DNA of 64,000 bases from positions 2,641,001 through 2,705,000 of the forward strand of contig OZ035961.1 in NCBI GenBank assembly GCA_964034945.1, given 5' to 3'. Both the position numbers and the translations under genes were made by a program. Shown here piece by piece: positions 37,219-48,475 of the stretch. Numbering within the stretch: position 1 is the first letter of the stretch; every line of letters starts with the position of its first letter. The notes beneath the pieces are model-generated. The model did no database searches and was not told the origin of the DNA. It saw nothing but the letters and a program-made list of their open reading frames with translations. Source of the stretch: Chrysopilus asiliformis. Its lineage: Eukaryota; Arthropoda; Insecta; Diptera; Rhagionidae.

Positions 37219-37320
37219 CTAGCTTGCATACCCGTCGTTGCCGGGTAAAGTTTTCTCAATTTTTTTTTTTTTTTTTGATGGTCTATGTTGGAGCTAAACT
37301 CGGTTCAGCCGTTTTTGCGA
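37219..37320 (-). mobile_element. Helitron-like element H4, terminal part
   Basis: Normal hairpin/CTAG end and poly-T, then the module breaks into GGTTCAGCCGTTTTTGCGACC, showing an internal deletion. The following 37321-37740 has a different modular body (see next entry). Confidence 0.7.
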
Positions 37321-37740
37321 CCGTTCCATGCATCCAAATCCAATGGGACCAATCCTTCCTTTTTCTCTCATGCAAATGGATTTTTTTCATAAAGATTTAC
37401 ATACATCAAAATCTGATTTTGAAAATAATCACGTTATCCTTACAGCTCCTCCCGTTATCCTTACAGACATCAAAATCAGACTCAGCGACCCCATAGACCT
37501 CCAAATGAGATTTTTTCCCGAAAAATTTGAGAAAAAAAGATAATCACGTTATCTTTTCAGGACCTTTCGCTGTTCTTACAGATTTCTTCATGCCAGCATC
37601 GGATTCAGCGACCCCAAAAACTCCCCAGAATAGATTTTGTTCCGGAAAATTTGTGGAAAAGGATAATCACGCTAGGGCCTTCCCTTATCCTTACAGAGAC
37701 GAAGTAGGGAAAAATTGTATTGTCATCGGACTTACGTAAG
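37321..37740. repeat. Alternative modular body (CAGCGACCCC modules)
   Basis: Three loose ~115-bp modules with ATAATCACG(T/C)TA, TCCTTACAG and GA(C/T)TCAGCGACCCC(A/T). The same CAGCGA(C/T)CC cue follows the Helitron-like end at 54860, so this appears to be the body of a second Helitron-like subfamily. Outer limit near 37740 is uncertain. Confidence 0.5.
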
Positions 37741-38709
37741 TCAATCGGATGTGTGGAAGTGGTTCAAAATTGGAGCTTTTAAAAATATTTATAAAAAAAA
37801 CTGTGCGTCAAGCATTTATGAATTTGGGTAAATTGATTTTACTTTTAAAGGGAAAAATAAAAAATAAAAGAAAGATTGAATATAAAAAATATTCGATATC
37901 ATCAGATGTACACTTTTTGACGATATCAATGATTTTTGTGTCATTATGTATAAATTTCGCACTAATACAAAGAAACTAGCCTACAAAGTCATCGATATTC
38001 AGTTTCTTAGCATATACATATTGTTACTGACAGTTGAGAGGTTTTCATAAACACCAATTTCCCTTCATTATACAACAAGCATATAGGATTTCTGTGTATT
38101 ATATGGCTATATCATATTAAGGTATCAATATATTCCCACCAACAAATCCTTCTGCCATTTCCAATTTTATTCTGCAATATATTCTCCATATTCGTCCTAA
38201 ACCAGATTGTCTATTCGAAAATTTCGTAATTGAGTGATTGTGTGTATGTTTGGTAATGCACTCTGTGAAAGTGTTACCCGATGTCTAATATCGAACAAAT
38301 CGAATGTGTACCCAAAGAAAATATTGGCACAAGGAATTTCCTCTTTAGCTTATGTATTTACAATTTTATTCAATCTTCGAGTTGTAGACGAAAACAAAAG
38401 GTTTTAGGTTCTCTGTTTGTCAAAATCGGTACCTATTATGTTGCACATTGATTTAAAATTTAAATCTTTCAAGGTTTAAATTTCGCAACGCTTCAAAGTT
38501 AAAGTACGTTAAAACTTGCAAAAAAAAAACTCCAAAAAATAAGTCATTCATTAACTTGAATTGTAAAAGGATATATGACAAGACATACACAATAATCCAT
38601 ATTTTTTAAAAAGGTTTTTCATGTGTGGAGATATTAACATTTTTAAGGAACAATTTTAATTGACTCAATTTCAAATATTCTCGAAATTTTTCCGTTATTT
38701 AAAGTCTAA
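37741..38709. other. AT-rich intergenic, nothing recognised
   Basis: No gene or repeat ends identified. Confidence 0.5.
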
Positions 38710-38929
38710 TTGAGGCGTTGAGAACGAAATAGGTCCAACCCCAAAATCGACTTTTCGAGATAAACGAATTTCAAAATTTTGTAGAAATTGTCACCGAGCT
38801 AGTGACCACGGCTTTTTGTGTAAAAAGTTCATATTCGGAAAAATTACATAAAAGGAGTTAAGTTTTCAATTGAAATTAGAAAATTTTAATTTCAATGGTT
38901 TTTCCAAAAAAAAATTTGTGGGTTAGAAC

Positions 38930-39865
38930 CAGTGTTGTTCCTCTACGCGTAGACTTTAACCCTTCGTTGGACTCCTTGGTACAATTGTACCAATTTCAAC
39001 TTTGAACATTCGATTAGTATGCTAAATATATGCATAGAAACTTAAAATTTCAGGAATGCCTCAATTAAGGTTTGAAAATAATTTTCCGAAAACCAGAATA
39101 TGTTTTAATATTTTGGGTTCCTTTTGAAGCTAAAAAATAAAAAAATGTGCGCCGTTGATCCCCCTTGGTACATTTGTACCACCCGTGTGCAGTGTACATA
39201 GTGTACACTTTTGTAAATGTAAAATCCTGCAATTCAAAAGGTAATCAACAAAAAAAATATTGGCACTTATGGCACCATATGAAATTCCCACTGGTACAAT
39301 TGTACCAGAGGGGTCCAAAGTACGTTGTATGAAATAGGAGTCCAACGAAGGGTTAATTTTCTATACTTCAGTGTAGACAATAGCGTAGACTAAAGATTTG
39401 GGGTAGACAATGTAGACAATGTCGACTTTGCGTAGACAATGTAGACTTTCTCATAGCTGTCAAAACAAAGTGAGTCATATATCTAATACTATACTATATA
39501 GGAAATGGCCAATTACAAGAAATGGCGAAGCGCTGGTGTCCCTAAAGAGTTCAATTTATATGAAAACTCGCTAATTGGGCTCCTCAGAGGCACCAGCGCC
39601 GTGCCTTTAGATTGCATGCATAGAATTAGAATTGCCATTAAAGTTTGCTGCGAAGTTCTTATGTACAGCATTTGGCGATTGCTTCCCGGAAATTGTGCTT
39701 TATTATGTTAAAATTAATTGAAGAGAATGAGATTTTAAAACTAAATCAGCTATCCTTTATTTTATTGATTGTCTACGCGTAGAGAATAGACCATTGTCTA
39801 CAGTAATAATCTACGCGTCGACAATGCTGTAGTCTACATTACGTAGACTACGCGGCACAACACTG
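38930..39865. mobile_element. hAT-like non-autonomous element, middle level of the nest
   Basis: Ends CAGTGTTGTTCC and GGCACAACACTG, flanked by GTTAGAAC (38922-38929) and ATTAGAAC (39866-39873), an 8-bp duplication with one change. The interior has many GTAGACAAT and CTACGCGTAGA units and a 68-codon frame (39505-39711) of unknown meaning. Confidence 0.85.
38960..39352. mobile_element. TTAA-type MITE family D, inner level of the nest
   Basis: 393 bp, perfect ends CCCTTCGTTGGACTCC / complement, TTAA at 38956-38959 and 39353-39356. GGTACAATTGTACC palindromes sit just inside both ends and a GGTACATTTGTACC one lies in the middle. Confidence 0.92.
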
Positions 39866-40174
39866 ATTAGAACACTTTTACTCTCAATGCCTCAAATAAT
39901 CAAAGCAAAAGAATTTGCAAGCAATAGTGGTCCAACTCACGTTTGTCTGTTATGGGTTAGACCATTTTTACATTTTTCAACTTGCTCTCATAGTGAGTGC
40001 AGAATTGAAACTTTTATTTATAACTTTGTTAATAATATTATATTGTATACCGATTTTTTCCCCCAAAAAATTTACAACGAATAGGAATATAAAAACCGTA
40101 AAACCCAGAATCTCGATTTTGGATTGTACCCATTTCGTTCCCAACGCCCCAATTGTTAGCTCGGTTTCAGATCA

Positions 40175-40408
40175 GGGCACCAATCATGTATTCCGACGCG
40201 TCTCTGTTTTTCGACTTCGACGCAGCTTTTAACTCTTGACTTCGCCATATCTGCAGCTTGAAATTTCGCGGAATCGTCACTATGAATCGAAACGTGATTC
40301 TGACTGTCACTCCAGGAATTTTGAAGCTGCTGATATGGCGAAGTCAAGAATTAAAAGCTCCGTCGAAGTCGAAAGGCAGAGACGCATCGGAATACATGAT
40401 TGGTGCCC
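40175..40408. mobile_element. Foldback element family F, copy 2
   Basis: Intact 234-bp palindromic element starting GGGCACCAATCATG and ending CATGATTGGTGCCC. Transcription would give a long hairpin. It lies 22 bp beyond the outermost element of the nested stack at 38710-40152. Confidence 0.85.
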
Positions 40409-42500
40409 TGGCCCGTAAGAAATTCTGGTTATGGGCCTGTTTCAGATTCATACATTACGATATGATAACATGAGAAATGGACCAGTTTCATTTTCAAAAT
40501 GATTTTTTTTTGTTTACGCTATTATTTATGTTAATTTGTTACAATTCGTTTATTATTCTATGATGGTCAGATTTCTAATGAATCTAACCGGCATCAGAGA
40601 CAAGTTTAAAAAATCTGAATACTATTCAATAGAATGCCCGTTCCGGATGTTTTTAAACTTTTTGGTCTATATATGTATATATAGTATGAAAATAAAAAAA
40701 AAAATACAAAAAACATCATATAGAATCTTTGAAAGAACCAAAAATAATTGTTTGCGGACTTCTCGTTTTGACGTCTTTTTGGCCAACAAAAACTTTGTGT
40801 TCAGGTAAGAATCTTTATAGACTAGCAACGAGATACTAAATACTATTCATCCGTTGAATCATTGAATAAAGGAGAATCTAATTTGTATGGAACCGAAACC
40901 ATTCTCCTATAGTTGTCACAAAATTGTCTATTTGTAATTTCTATTATAATGCCTTCAAAAGTCGACACCGACAATATTTCTACCAAGGCATGTTTCAAAA
41001 CAAGATGTTGAGTAATTGTATGTTCTTACAACTGGACATTTATAAAATAACAAACATAAGGTATCAAACAAATCGTCATAGAGTGAAATAACTGAATTTT
41101 GGAACACGACAAAAATAAAATATATATAAACATATTGAAAAAGATAGCAATTTAGAATCGGAAGGAGGAAGTCATTTATGTGCAAACAAATAACGCGTGT
41201 TTTCATACATTCCCTTATTTGACGTAGCAGCATCGTTTTGTATTCGGGCCTTGTATTTTGTATTCAATTTCAATTGAATGAATATTATCAAACTAGATTT
41301 TTTCCCGATTTTGTCCTGATGAGAAAATGTTTTTCTTCGCTCGCTCAGTCATCAAAATGTTTTGTGGCCATAAAAGGCATTTTAAGGTCTCCTCACTCTT
41401 TGTTCATGAATGATGACAAATGGAAAATGTTTACACAACTGCATAAATAAGCGAAAAGTTTCAAAGCAAACATACTCGTTTATCGGGGCGTAATGATAAC
41501 ATTTTAACAAAAGAGAAGCGATACATTTTTGTTACACCTTCAAAATATCTTTTAAATATGAATTTAATTTAAATTCATATATCTTTTTCTTTTTATTATC
41601 ACCAAAAAAAACAATTCTTGTCGTCCTACAGCAAAAAATCGACGGCAACCTAGGTATTTGGGGTACTTTGAGTGTAGAGAAAAATTGTCGTTTCCAGATA
41701 TCTCTAAATTTTGAAAAAAAACCCACTTCCATTTATGTGGCAAGTGTGAAAAAGACATCGAGAAGGTACTTTGGTTAAAAGTTACAATATCAGAACAATA
41801 TAGTTAGGTATTGGAAAATACATTTGTAAATGTGCTCGTAAGTGTTTTACTTTTCGTGGCAAATCCATGCTTCTGACACATAAGTTTAGATTATAATAGA
41901 ACCAAAACAATTCTAATCCAAATACATAACAAAGCCTCACTCCATTATTTCATCGTTTAAATCTCAACAAACACCGAGATAGTGTACTTGGTAAACACCT
42001 GCACGCGGCCAATTTTTCATTACAACTTTTTATAAATCTCAACAAACGAGCAATTCAGCTCATGCGTTCACACTTATTACGATCTTGGTCCTTTAATAGA
42101 AAATTGAATACGCCACGTGCCACCATCGTCAGTTGGTTGCAGCCTCTTCAAAACACTTGAAATCTTCAAGTTTTCACCGCGTACAAATTACAAAAACTCA
42201 ATTCAGATTTCGATTTGTGGGTAGGAAAAATTTACTGGCCTATCCGATTTTTATTTTCTTACGGAAAATATATTTTTTTCGGTTATTTATTCATAATTTC
42301 CGAAAAAAACACTTCAATAAAAAACAGTTTTCTCAAGAATAAATCCCTAAAAGTTAATACTAGTAATTTAACTAATTTAACTACAAAAAAGATCGTTTTG
42401 AAACTTAATCCTTTATGTTTTATATAATCTGAACCTCGCAAAACGTGACTCTTATAACGCGGCATTTTTTAGAAAGCAAACTCATGGGATTTATTGTAAA
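40409..42500. other. AT-rich intergenic, nothing recognised
   Basis: Contains one neat hairpin at about 41557-41581 (ATATGAATTTA, 3-base loop, complement) of no known role. No supported gene. Confidence 0.5.
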
Positions 42501-43200
42501 CTAGCTTGCATACCTGTCGTTGCTGCAAACACGTTGGCTACCAGCCAAAAAAAACGCTTACTCCGCTGGGAAAAAACGCAAAAATCATTTCTGTACTTTG
42601 TGAGTCACCAATGAACACAAGATCAATACAGACAAAAACGAATTCCATGCTCCACAAAAAAAACCCCCTTTGTACCGCACGAGCGACTGCACTCAACCAT
42701 GGAACTTGAGAAACTGACGGTAATGACAATAGTGTACACCGGTGACTCACATGGTAGCCAACGTGTTAATTTTTTTCATTTTTTTTTATGGTTTATGTTG
42801 GAGTCAAACTTCAGGCCAATCGGCTCGGTAGTTTCCCCGCGAAAGGGTAACATAGAGGAAGAGTTAAGTTTCGAGATCACTTTACCCCCTCCCCTTACTG
42901 CCGCATCTCTCGGGCTACTTTTTAATGGGTCTATGTTGGGGCTGGACCCCCGGCGAACATCTATGCCAATCGGTTCAGTAGTTCGGCCGCGAAAGAGTAA
43001 CATAGCGCAAAAACTAAGTTTCAAAATCACTTTACCCCCTTCCCTTACTCCTCCCACCCCTCGCGCTACTTTTCCGTATGCCTATGTTGGAACCAGAATT
43101 ACCACAGTTACTTATGCTAAATTTCAAGTCAATCGGTTCAGCCGTTTTTGCGTAAAAGGGGAACAGACAGACAGACAGACACCAACTCATTTTTGTATGA
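42501..43200 (-). mobile_element. Helitron-like element H5 with nested MITE
   Basis: CTAG end at 42501, then the hairpin is interrupted by the TTAA-type MITE at 42530-42765; three modules follow, ending GTATGA at 43200. The last eight or so bases of the usual TATATATTAG are lost. Confidence 0.8.
42530..42765. mobile_element. TTAA-type MITE family B, copy 1, nested in H5
   Basis: 236 bp, ends CACGTTGGCTACCA / complement. TTAA follows at 42766-42769; the left side reads CAAA, a decayed TTAA. Empty Helitron copies have GGGTTAAG here, so the TTAA in the Helitron end was the target. A GTACACCGGTGACTC near-palindrome lies inside the right end. Confidence 0.8.
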
Positions 43201-43920
43201 TGATATAACTTTTATTGTGAAGGCTGTTTTTTCTCTAGTGCACATTTTATCCACAAATCATACAATGATTAAATTATCTTAAATACAAATATATTAACTT
43301 TACCGTGGAAAGAATACATTTTTTCCTCTAAAATACCAATATTGTAGTATTAGTAGTTTTAACCTTTATTGTTGTAATTAAAAAATAGAATAAAGGTACT
43401 TTGAATTTAGAATTCAAACAAACTATAGTTGTCTCATTTAATGTTTCTATCACAATATTACAAATATAACATGCCATAAAATGATATCTTAGTTGTGTAT
43501 GTAATTATACATACATAACTGACTCCCCTTCAACAAAATCCTTAACATTTGGCAGATTTACTCCCTCGCAATTCAAATCACTGCAGGGTTTCTTAATCCT
43601 TCGTAATAGAACTCTTAAGGACTAGCCTTTTATCAATCATCTTGGTATTATCCGCTATACAACACTTTATGTTCCTTTATATTAGGCAGGGATGCAAACC
43701 GAGAAAAAATCGTGTACCGTTACACAATTCGTTATGTAACGAAATTCAAATTTTGTTTACAAATTTTGTACCAAAAACAAAATATTTTCGATACCAAAAA
43801 AGTTGCTTAAAAGATTTTCTTTTTCGTATCTCCAGAAATAGAGTGAATCTGGCCAAAACAAAGTCCGACTTAGAATCAAAATATGATTTAAAAGATACTA
43901 CCCCAATATTTATACTCCAT
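43201..43920. other. AT-rich intergenic, nothing recognised
   Basis: No gene or repeat ends identified. Confidence 0.4.
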
Positions 43921-44100
43921 ATGATATACCATATACGAGTATATTAGATTTAGTATACCATTTGTAACGCATCGAAACAATTATCACCCAAAAATTTACT
44001 ACACCTAAAAATATCTTAGGGTTGACAAAAGCTTTTGATTTCTTCATCTCCGTCCGTCTGTCTGTCTGCTATGGACTTGAAATTTTGTATAGTAAATGGC
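43921..44100 (-). repeat. Modular repeat fragment (GCGTTACAAAYGG type)
   Basis: The inverted counterpart of 54700-54857: shares GATGCGTTACAAA, TATACTAAATCTAATATACT and a GTCCGTCTGTCTGTC tract. It leads into the 15-bp minisatellite. Confidence 0.6.
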
Positions 44101-44108
44101 TAGACCAA

Positions 44109-44241
44109 CTGCACCTTAGCGTACTGCACCTTAGCGTACTGCACCTTAGCGTACTGCACCTTAGCGTACTGCATCTTAGCGTACTGCACCTTAGCCTACT
44201 GCACCTTAGCGTACTGCACCTTAGCGTACTGCACCTTAGCC
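44109..44241. repeat. 15-bp minisatellite, about 9 units
   Basis: Tandem CTGCACCTTAGCGTA units, with CATC in unit 5 and GCCTA in units 6 and 9. Because the period is a multiple of three the array is open as a repeated LHLSV peptide, but this is not evidence of coding. Confidence 0.95.
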
Positions 44242-45354
44242 TTAGTAGCTCAATGAATTTTGATGTTTTGAGATCTTCTATACAAAGTTTCTGCTAATAA
44301 TAGATAAAAACCTGTACCAAAATGGGAGATAATTGGTTTGGTCTTTCAGGATGCAAGAAAAATAGAACCCATTTTACAAAAATCCTACCCATTTTATTAC
44401 TTTTATTAATTCTGCATTGCAGCTGGATCTCCGGAGAACACTCATGCTAAACTGATTTCGGGATTTTTTTGGGGGAAGTATAACTGACCAATAACCAAAC
44501 TCATTTTAGTATCGTTTACATGTGTGTGAATAAAAGATTTTCAACATTCCTCAAAAATGACTACCTAAAATCTTACCGTAATGTTTCATTTAGTAATTAA
44601 TTGCAAATTCTTGTATTTTTAAATCCTGAAAAAAATCTGCATCGACATCTCTAAAGCCGCCGCTACTAAGCTTTCAGAATACTAGATCAAAAGTCGTTTC
44701 ATCTTTTTACACATGGACGGTACAGACTCAATGATGAGTATAATTATAACTTTTCACATTTATCTATATACTCGTATTTTCGCAAAGCAGCTTGTTAAAA
44801 TTCACAAAGGGTCTGACTCAGGAATAACTTCTACTGCTTTTGCCTCATTATGCGTCTATTAAGTTCAGAAAATGAATGACGAGTGTATAACTATACGAGT
44901 ACATGAAAAAGCTTTAAATTTTCTTATTTTAACCCAGTACATCTGAGTTATTGACTAAGTCAGTTGGACAAAAAATTCAATGGGTTTAAACTTTGTTTCT
45001 GTGAAAACGACTAAAAAGTCTTCTGATTTATTTTATATTATATAAAAAAATCCTTAAAAAAAATTGAAAAACTGCGAAATGAAAAAAATTCTCAGTTTAA
45101 AATTGGTGTGCATCAGGAAAATCTATTTGTCGTTAGATTTGTATAGCAAGAAATTTTAAATTTACTCCAATGATTTTATACTTTTTAAAGATTTTTTTAG
45201 AGGCTAATTTTTTGAAGAATTTTTTTAGTCGGGAGTTTTTTAAAATTGTTCACTTTAATTTTTTCACTCTTTTTAAATATAATAGTGAAAAAAAAAACTT
45301 TTAATGTTCCATTGAATTTCAAGTTTCTCTGCCAGCAGTTTGTATTTTTATATT
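44242..45354. other. AT-rich intergenic, nothing recognised
   Basis: No gene or repeat ends identified. Confidence 0.5.
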
Positions 45355-45799
45355 CAGGGTATTCACAGTCCTCTTTTAAATTGCGAGTAATTTTACCGCT
45401 CGGGTAATTCGATCAAATTTAACAGATTTTTACCGAGACGGTAACTTGATTCATGTAAAAATGAATTACCGGATTCGGTAATTGTAGACATCGCGAGTCG
45501 CGCTAGTAATGTTTTTAGTTGTCAAATTTTCTCGCTGGTTATCTCATCGGACTGCAAATTTTTTCAATTTTGATAGCCATTGCCATAATAGAAATTCAAA
45601 AGAATACATCAAACATGGATTTAAAGGTATGTGACATATTTTACAATCAAATTCGCAGTTCATGATTTGGTCACGTATCCAATAAAAGAGCTGTTCTCAA
45701 ATCTGTGCTGTGGGATGTTCACAGCAGAATATTTTCAGTCTTTTAATATTACCGAAAACACCAAATACCGAAAATTAAAAGAGGACTATGAATACCCTG
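45355..45799. mobile_element. hAT-like TIR element
   Basis: 445 bp, ends CAGGGTATTCACAGTCCTCT / near-complement. Flanks TTTATATT and ATTATGTT agree at 6 of 8 bases, a possible old 8-bp duplication. It contains ATGGATTTAAAG followed by GTATGT (45615-45632), like a first coding exon with a splice donor. Confidence 0.7.
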
Positions 45800-46051
45800 A
45801 TTATGTTTTTTGATTCACAATTTTTTTTTTTTCAAACTGGCAATAACGAAATCGAAATCGGTTCATTGAATTAAAATATATAAGGATGGGTCTTAAAAGG
45901 AGGGGCCGAATTTTTATGCTCGGAAACATTTCTGTCATCATTTCCAACCGAATATCGAAAACGGGATCGAAATTGGTTCAGTGAATCTACCCATTCCGTT
46001 CCGTCGCGTCGGGGGTAAAAAAGGAATTGAATTTTTTAAAAACTATTCTTA

Positions 46052-46377
46052 TCATACTAATATATAAAAATGAGTTGGTGTCTGTCTGTCTGTTCCTCTT
46101 TCACGCAAAAACGGCTGAACCGATTGACTTGAAATTTGGCATGAGTATCTGTGGTAGTTCTGGTTCCAACATAGGCATACAGAAATGTAGCGCGAGGGGT
46201 GGGGGGAGTAAGGGGAGTAAGGGGAGGGGGTAAAGTGATCTCGAAACTTAGCTCTTCCTCTACGTTACCCTATCGCGGGGAAACTACCGAGCCGATTGGC
46301 CTGAAGTTTAGCCCAACATAGACCATCAAAAAAAAATTGAAAAAACTTAACGCTGCAACGACGGGTATGCAAGCTAA
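46052..46377 (+). mobile_element. Helitron-like element H6
   Basis: Compact complete copy, TC start to GCAAGCTAA end between A and T, with a single fused module. The hairpin has one mismatch (ACGCTGC...). Confidence 0.85.
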
Positions 46378-47392
46378 TTTTACATAATTACAAGAAAAAC
46401 CGAATGATTTTAAGCTAAAACTTTGGCGTGAGACAAATTTGAGACAATAACCTGTGTGGCCCAATATTTTCGATATCAAATGATAGAACTAAAATTTTGG
46501 CATTATTTAAAACGCATGCTATAAATGGAACATATGTGTAAATTAGCTAAAGTAATTAAATCACTTACTGCTTGTTGTCATGCGTTTTTAAAGTAATTTA
46601 ACGTATTTTTTTTTCTTTTAATATATAATAAAGTATGGAATATTTGAAGAAAGGTCAAAAGCCATATGTGAACATTTAACACGAATATATAAAACTCTGA
46701 AATCAAGAAGGGAAGCACTATTGGTAAACAACCAAAAAATATAAAACATATTTTCTTGATATTTGATTTGCTTGCTTGTATAGAACCCGACCGGTACATT
46801 TCGAAAATATATGAAATAATTTTACAACCTTTTATTTCATATGTGGAAGACTTAAGTTTTTGAGGAACTCAGAAAAATTTATACTTTGTACAACGAACGG
46901 AGAAGGAATTGTCCGACTGTGGAACAGATGTAAATTAAATTTTTTCGTCATTACAGCTCTTTGACAGTAATAATATCCCAAATTATAAATTTTAAAAATT
47001 ATTTTTTACATTTGTGCGCTTTTTGTCTTTTAAGTCGGTTCTATTTTAGAAAAAAAAATCGTTGATACTTATTAATGGAAAATAAATATCTGGTAAAAAA
47101 AACTTTTGGGAGGATTTTCGGGGAAAGAAGGGGGGGGGAGAAGGGAGAGGAGAGAAGGGAGGGGAGAGAAGGGAAGATGCAACTCGATATCTCTAACGAT
47201 GTAAAATCAAGCAGAATAGAGGGTATGACGAGATATTCCACAGGGGGAAAATATATAAAAGAACATTCCTGGTGTTTTACAGAAAATATCACAATAAATT
47301 TAAACTCGATATATCTAACAATCTAGAATCTAAAAGTGAAGGGTTCGAGGGGATAGGTCCAAAGAAGGGAAACATATTAAAGAACATATCTA
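46378..47392. other. AT-rich intergenic with a purine tract
   Basis: A G/A-only tract of about 50 bases lies at 47126-47177 (GGAGAAGGGAGAGGAGAG type). Otherwise nothing recognised. Confidence 0.5.
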
Positions 47393-47623
47393 GGGCCTTA
47401 TTCTAGAACTCGTACCGAGTCAAATCTCTACCGAGTGGTACAAAAAACGATTCTTGAACTCGGAAACGAGCGATCTCTCTCAAAAGATAGTTTCAGATTC
47501 ATGTTGACTCACTCGGCAGGCTAAACGTCACCGAGCAAGAAATCGCTCGTTTCCGAGTTCAAGAATCGCTTTTTGTAGCACTCGGTAGAGATGTGGCTCG
47601 GTACGAGTTCTAGAATAAGGCCC
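47393..47623. mobile_element. Foldback element (GGGCCTTATTCTAGAAC ends)
   Basis: 231 bp with about 90-bp arms, GGGCCTTATTCTAGAACTCG / complement, broken by small mismatches. The target duplication is not clear. The interior repeats ACTCGG and CCGAGT. Confidence 0.8.
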
Positions 47624-47898
47624 CTGGTGTTTTACTCAATACAAACACAAAAAAATTCAACTCGTTATCTTTACTCAACACAACACAAAAATTTCAACAC
47701 GGGATAGCGCCACGGGAAGAAAACTTTTAGCGGCACCCAATTAGGAACTTTCTCTACAACTTTCTCTTTGGAATCACCAAAATCGGTCAATCCAGTTAAA
47801 AGTTCTGCGTGAACATCCATAAAAATACATACATATGTGTAGAATTGAGAACCTTGTCCCTTTTAGAAGTCGGTTAAAAATCAAACTTATATAAAAAA

Positions 47899-48475
47899 CT
47901 AGCTTGCATACCCGTCGTTGCCGGGTTAAGTTTTTTCAATTTTTTTTTTTTTTATGGTCTATGTTGGAGCTAAACTTCAGGCCAATCGGCTCGGTAGTTT
48001 CCCCGCGATAGGGTAACATAGACGAAGAGCTAAGTTTCGAGATTAATTTACCCCCTCCCCTTACTCCCCCACCTCTCGGCCTACTTTTTAATGAGTCTAT
48101 GTTGGGGCTGAACCCCCGACGAATATCTATGCCAAATTTCAGGCCAATCGGTTCAGTAGTTTCCCCGCGAAAGAGTAACATAGCGCAAAAACTGAGTTTT
48201 TAAATCACTTTACCTCTTGCCCTTACTCCCCTTACTCCCCCCACCCCTCGCGCTACTTTTCCGTATGCCTATGTTGGAACCAGAACTACCACAGACACTC
48301 ATGCCACATTTCAAGTCAATCGGTTCAGCCGTTTTTGCGTGAAAGGGGAACAGACAGACTGACAGACAGACTGACAGACAGACTGACAGACTGACAGACA
48401 GACTGACAGACAGACTGACAGACAGACTGACAGACAGACTGACAGACACCAACTCATTTTTATATATTAGTATGA
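47899..48475 (-). mobile_element. Helitron-like element H9
   Basis: Complete, CTAG end and TATGA end between A and T, three modules. The usual 3-4 GACA units are expanded to about 98 bp of GACAGACAGACT repeats (48351-48448). Confidence 0.88.

Larger units (their letters stand above)
38710..40152. mobile_element. Outer TIR element of a three-level nest
   Basis: Ends TTGAGGCGTTGAGAACGAAA and, as complement, TTGGGGCGTTGGGAACGAAA, about 45 bp of similarity. Without its inserts it would be about 500 bp. The target duplication is unclear. Confidence 0.75.

Noticed and set aside
39505..39711. 68-codon frame starting MANYKKWRSAG
   Set aside because: Inside a hAT-like element, no BED or hAT dimerisation motif; could be captured sequence but unsupported.
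44022..44297. 91-codon frame encoding repeated LHLSV
   Set aside because: Product of a 15-bp tandem repeat following a dispersed repeat; no start context or family.
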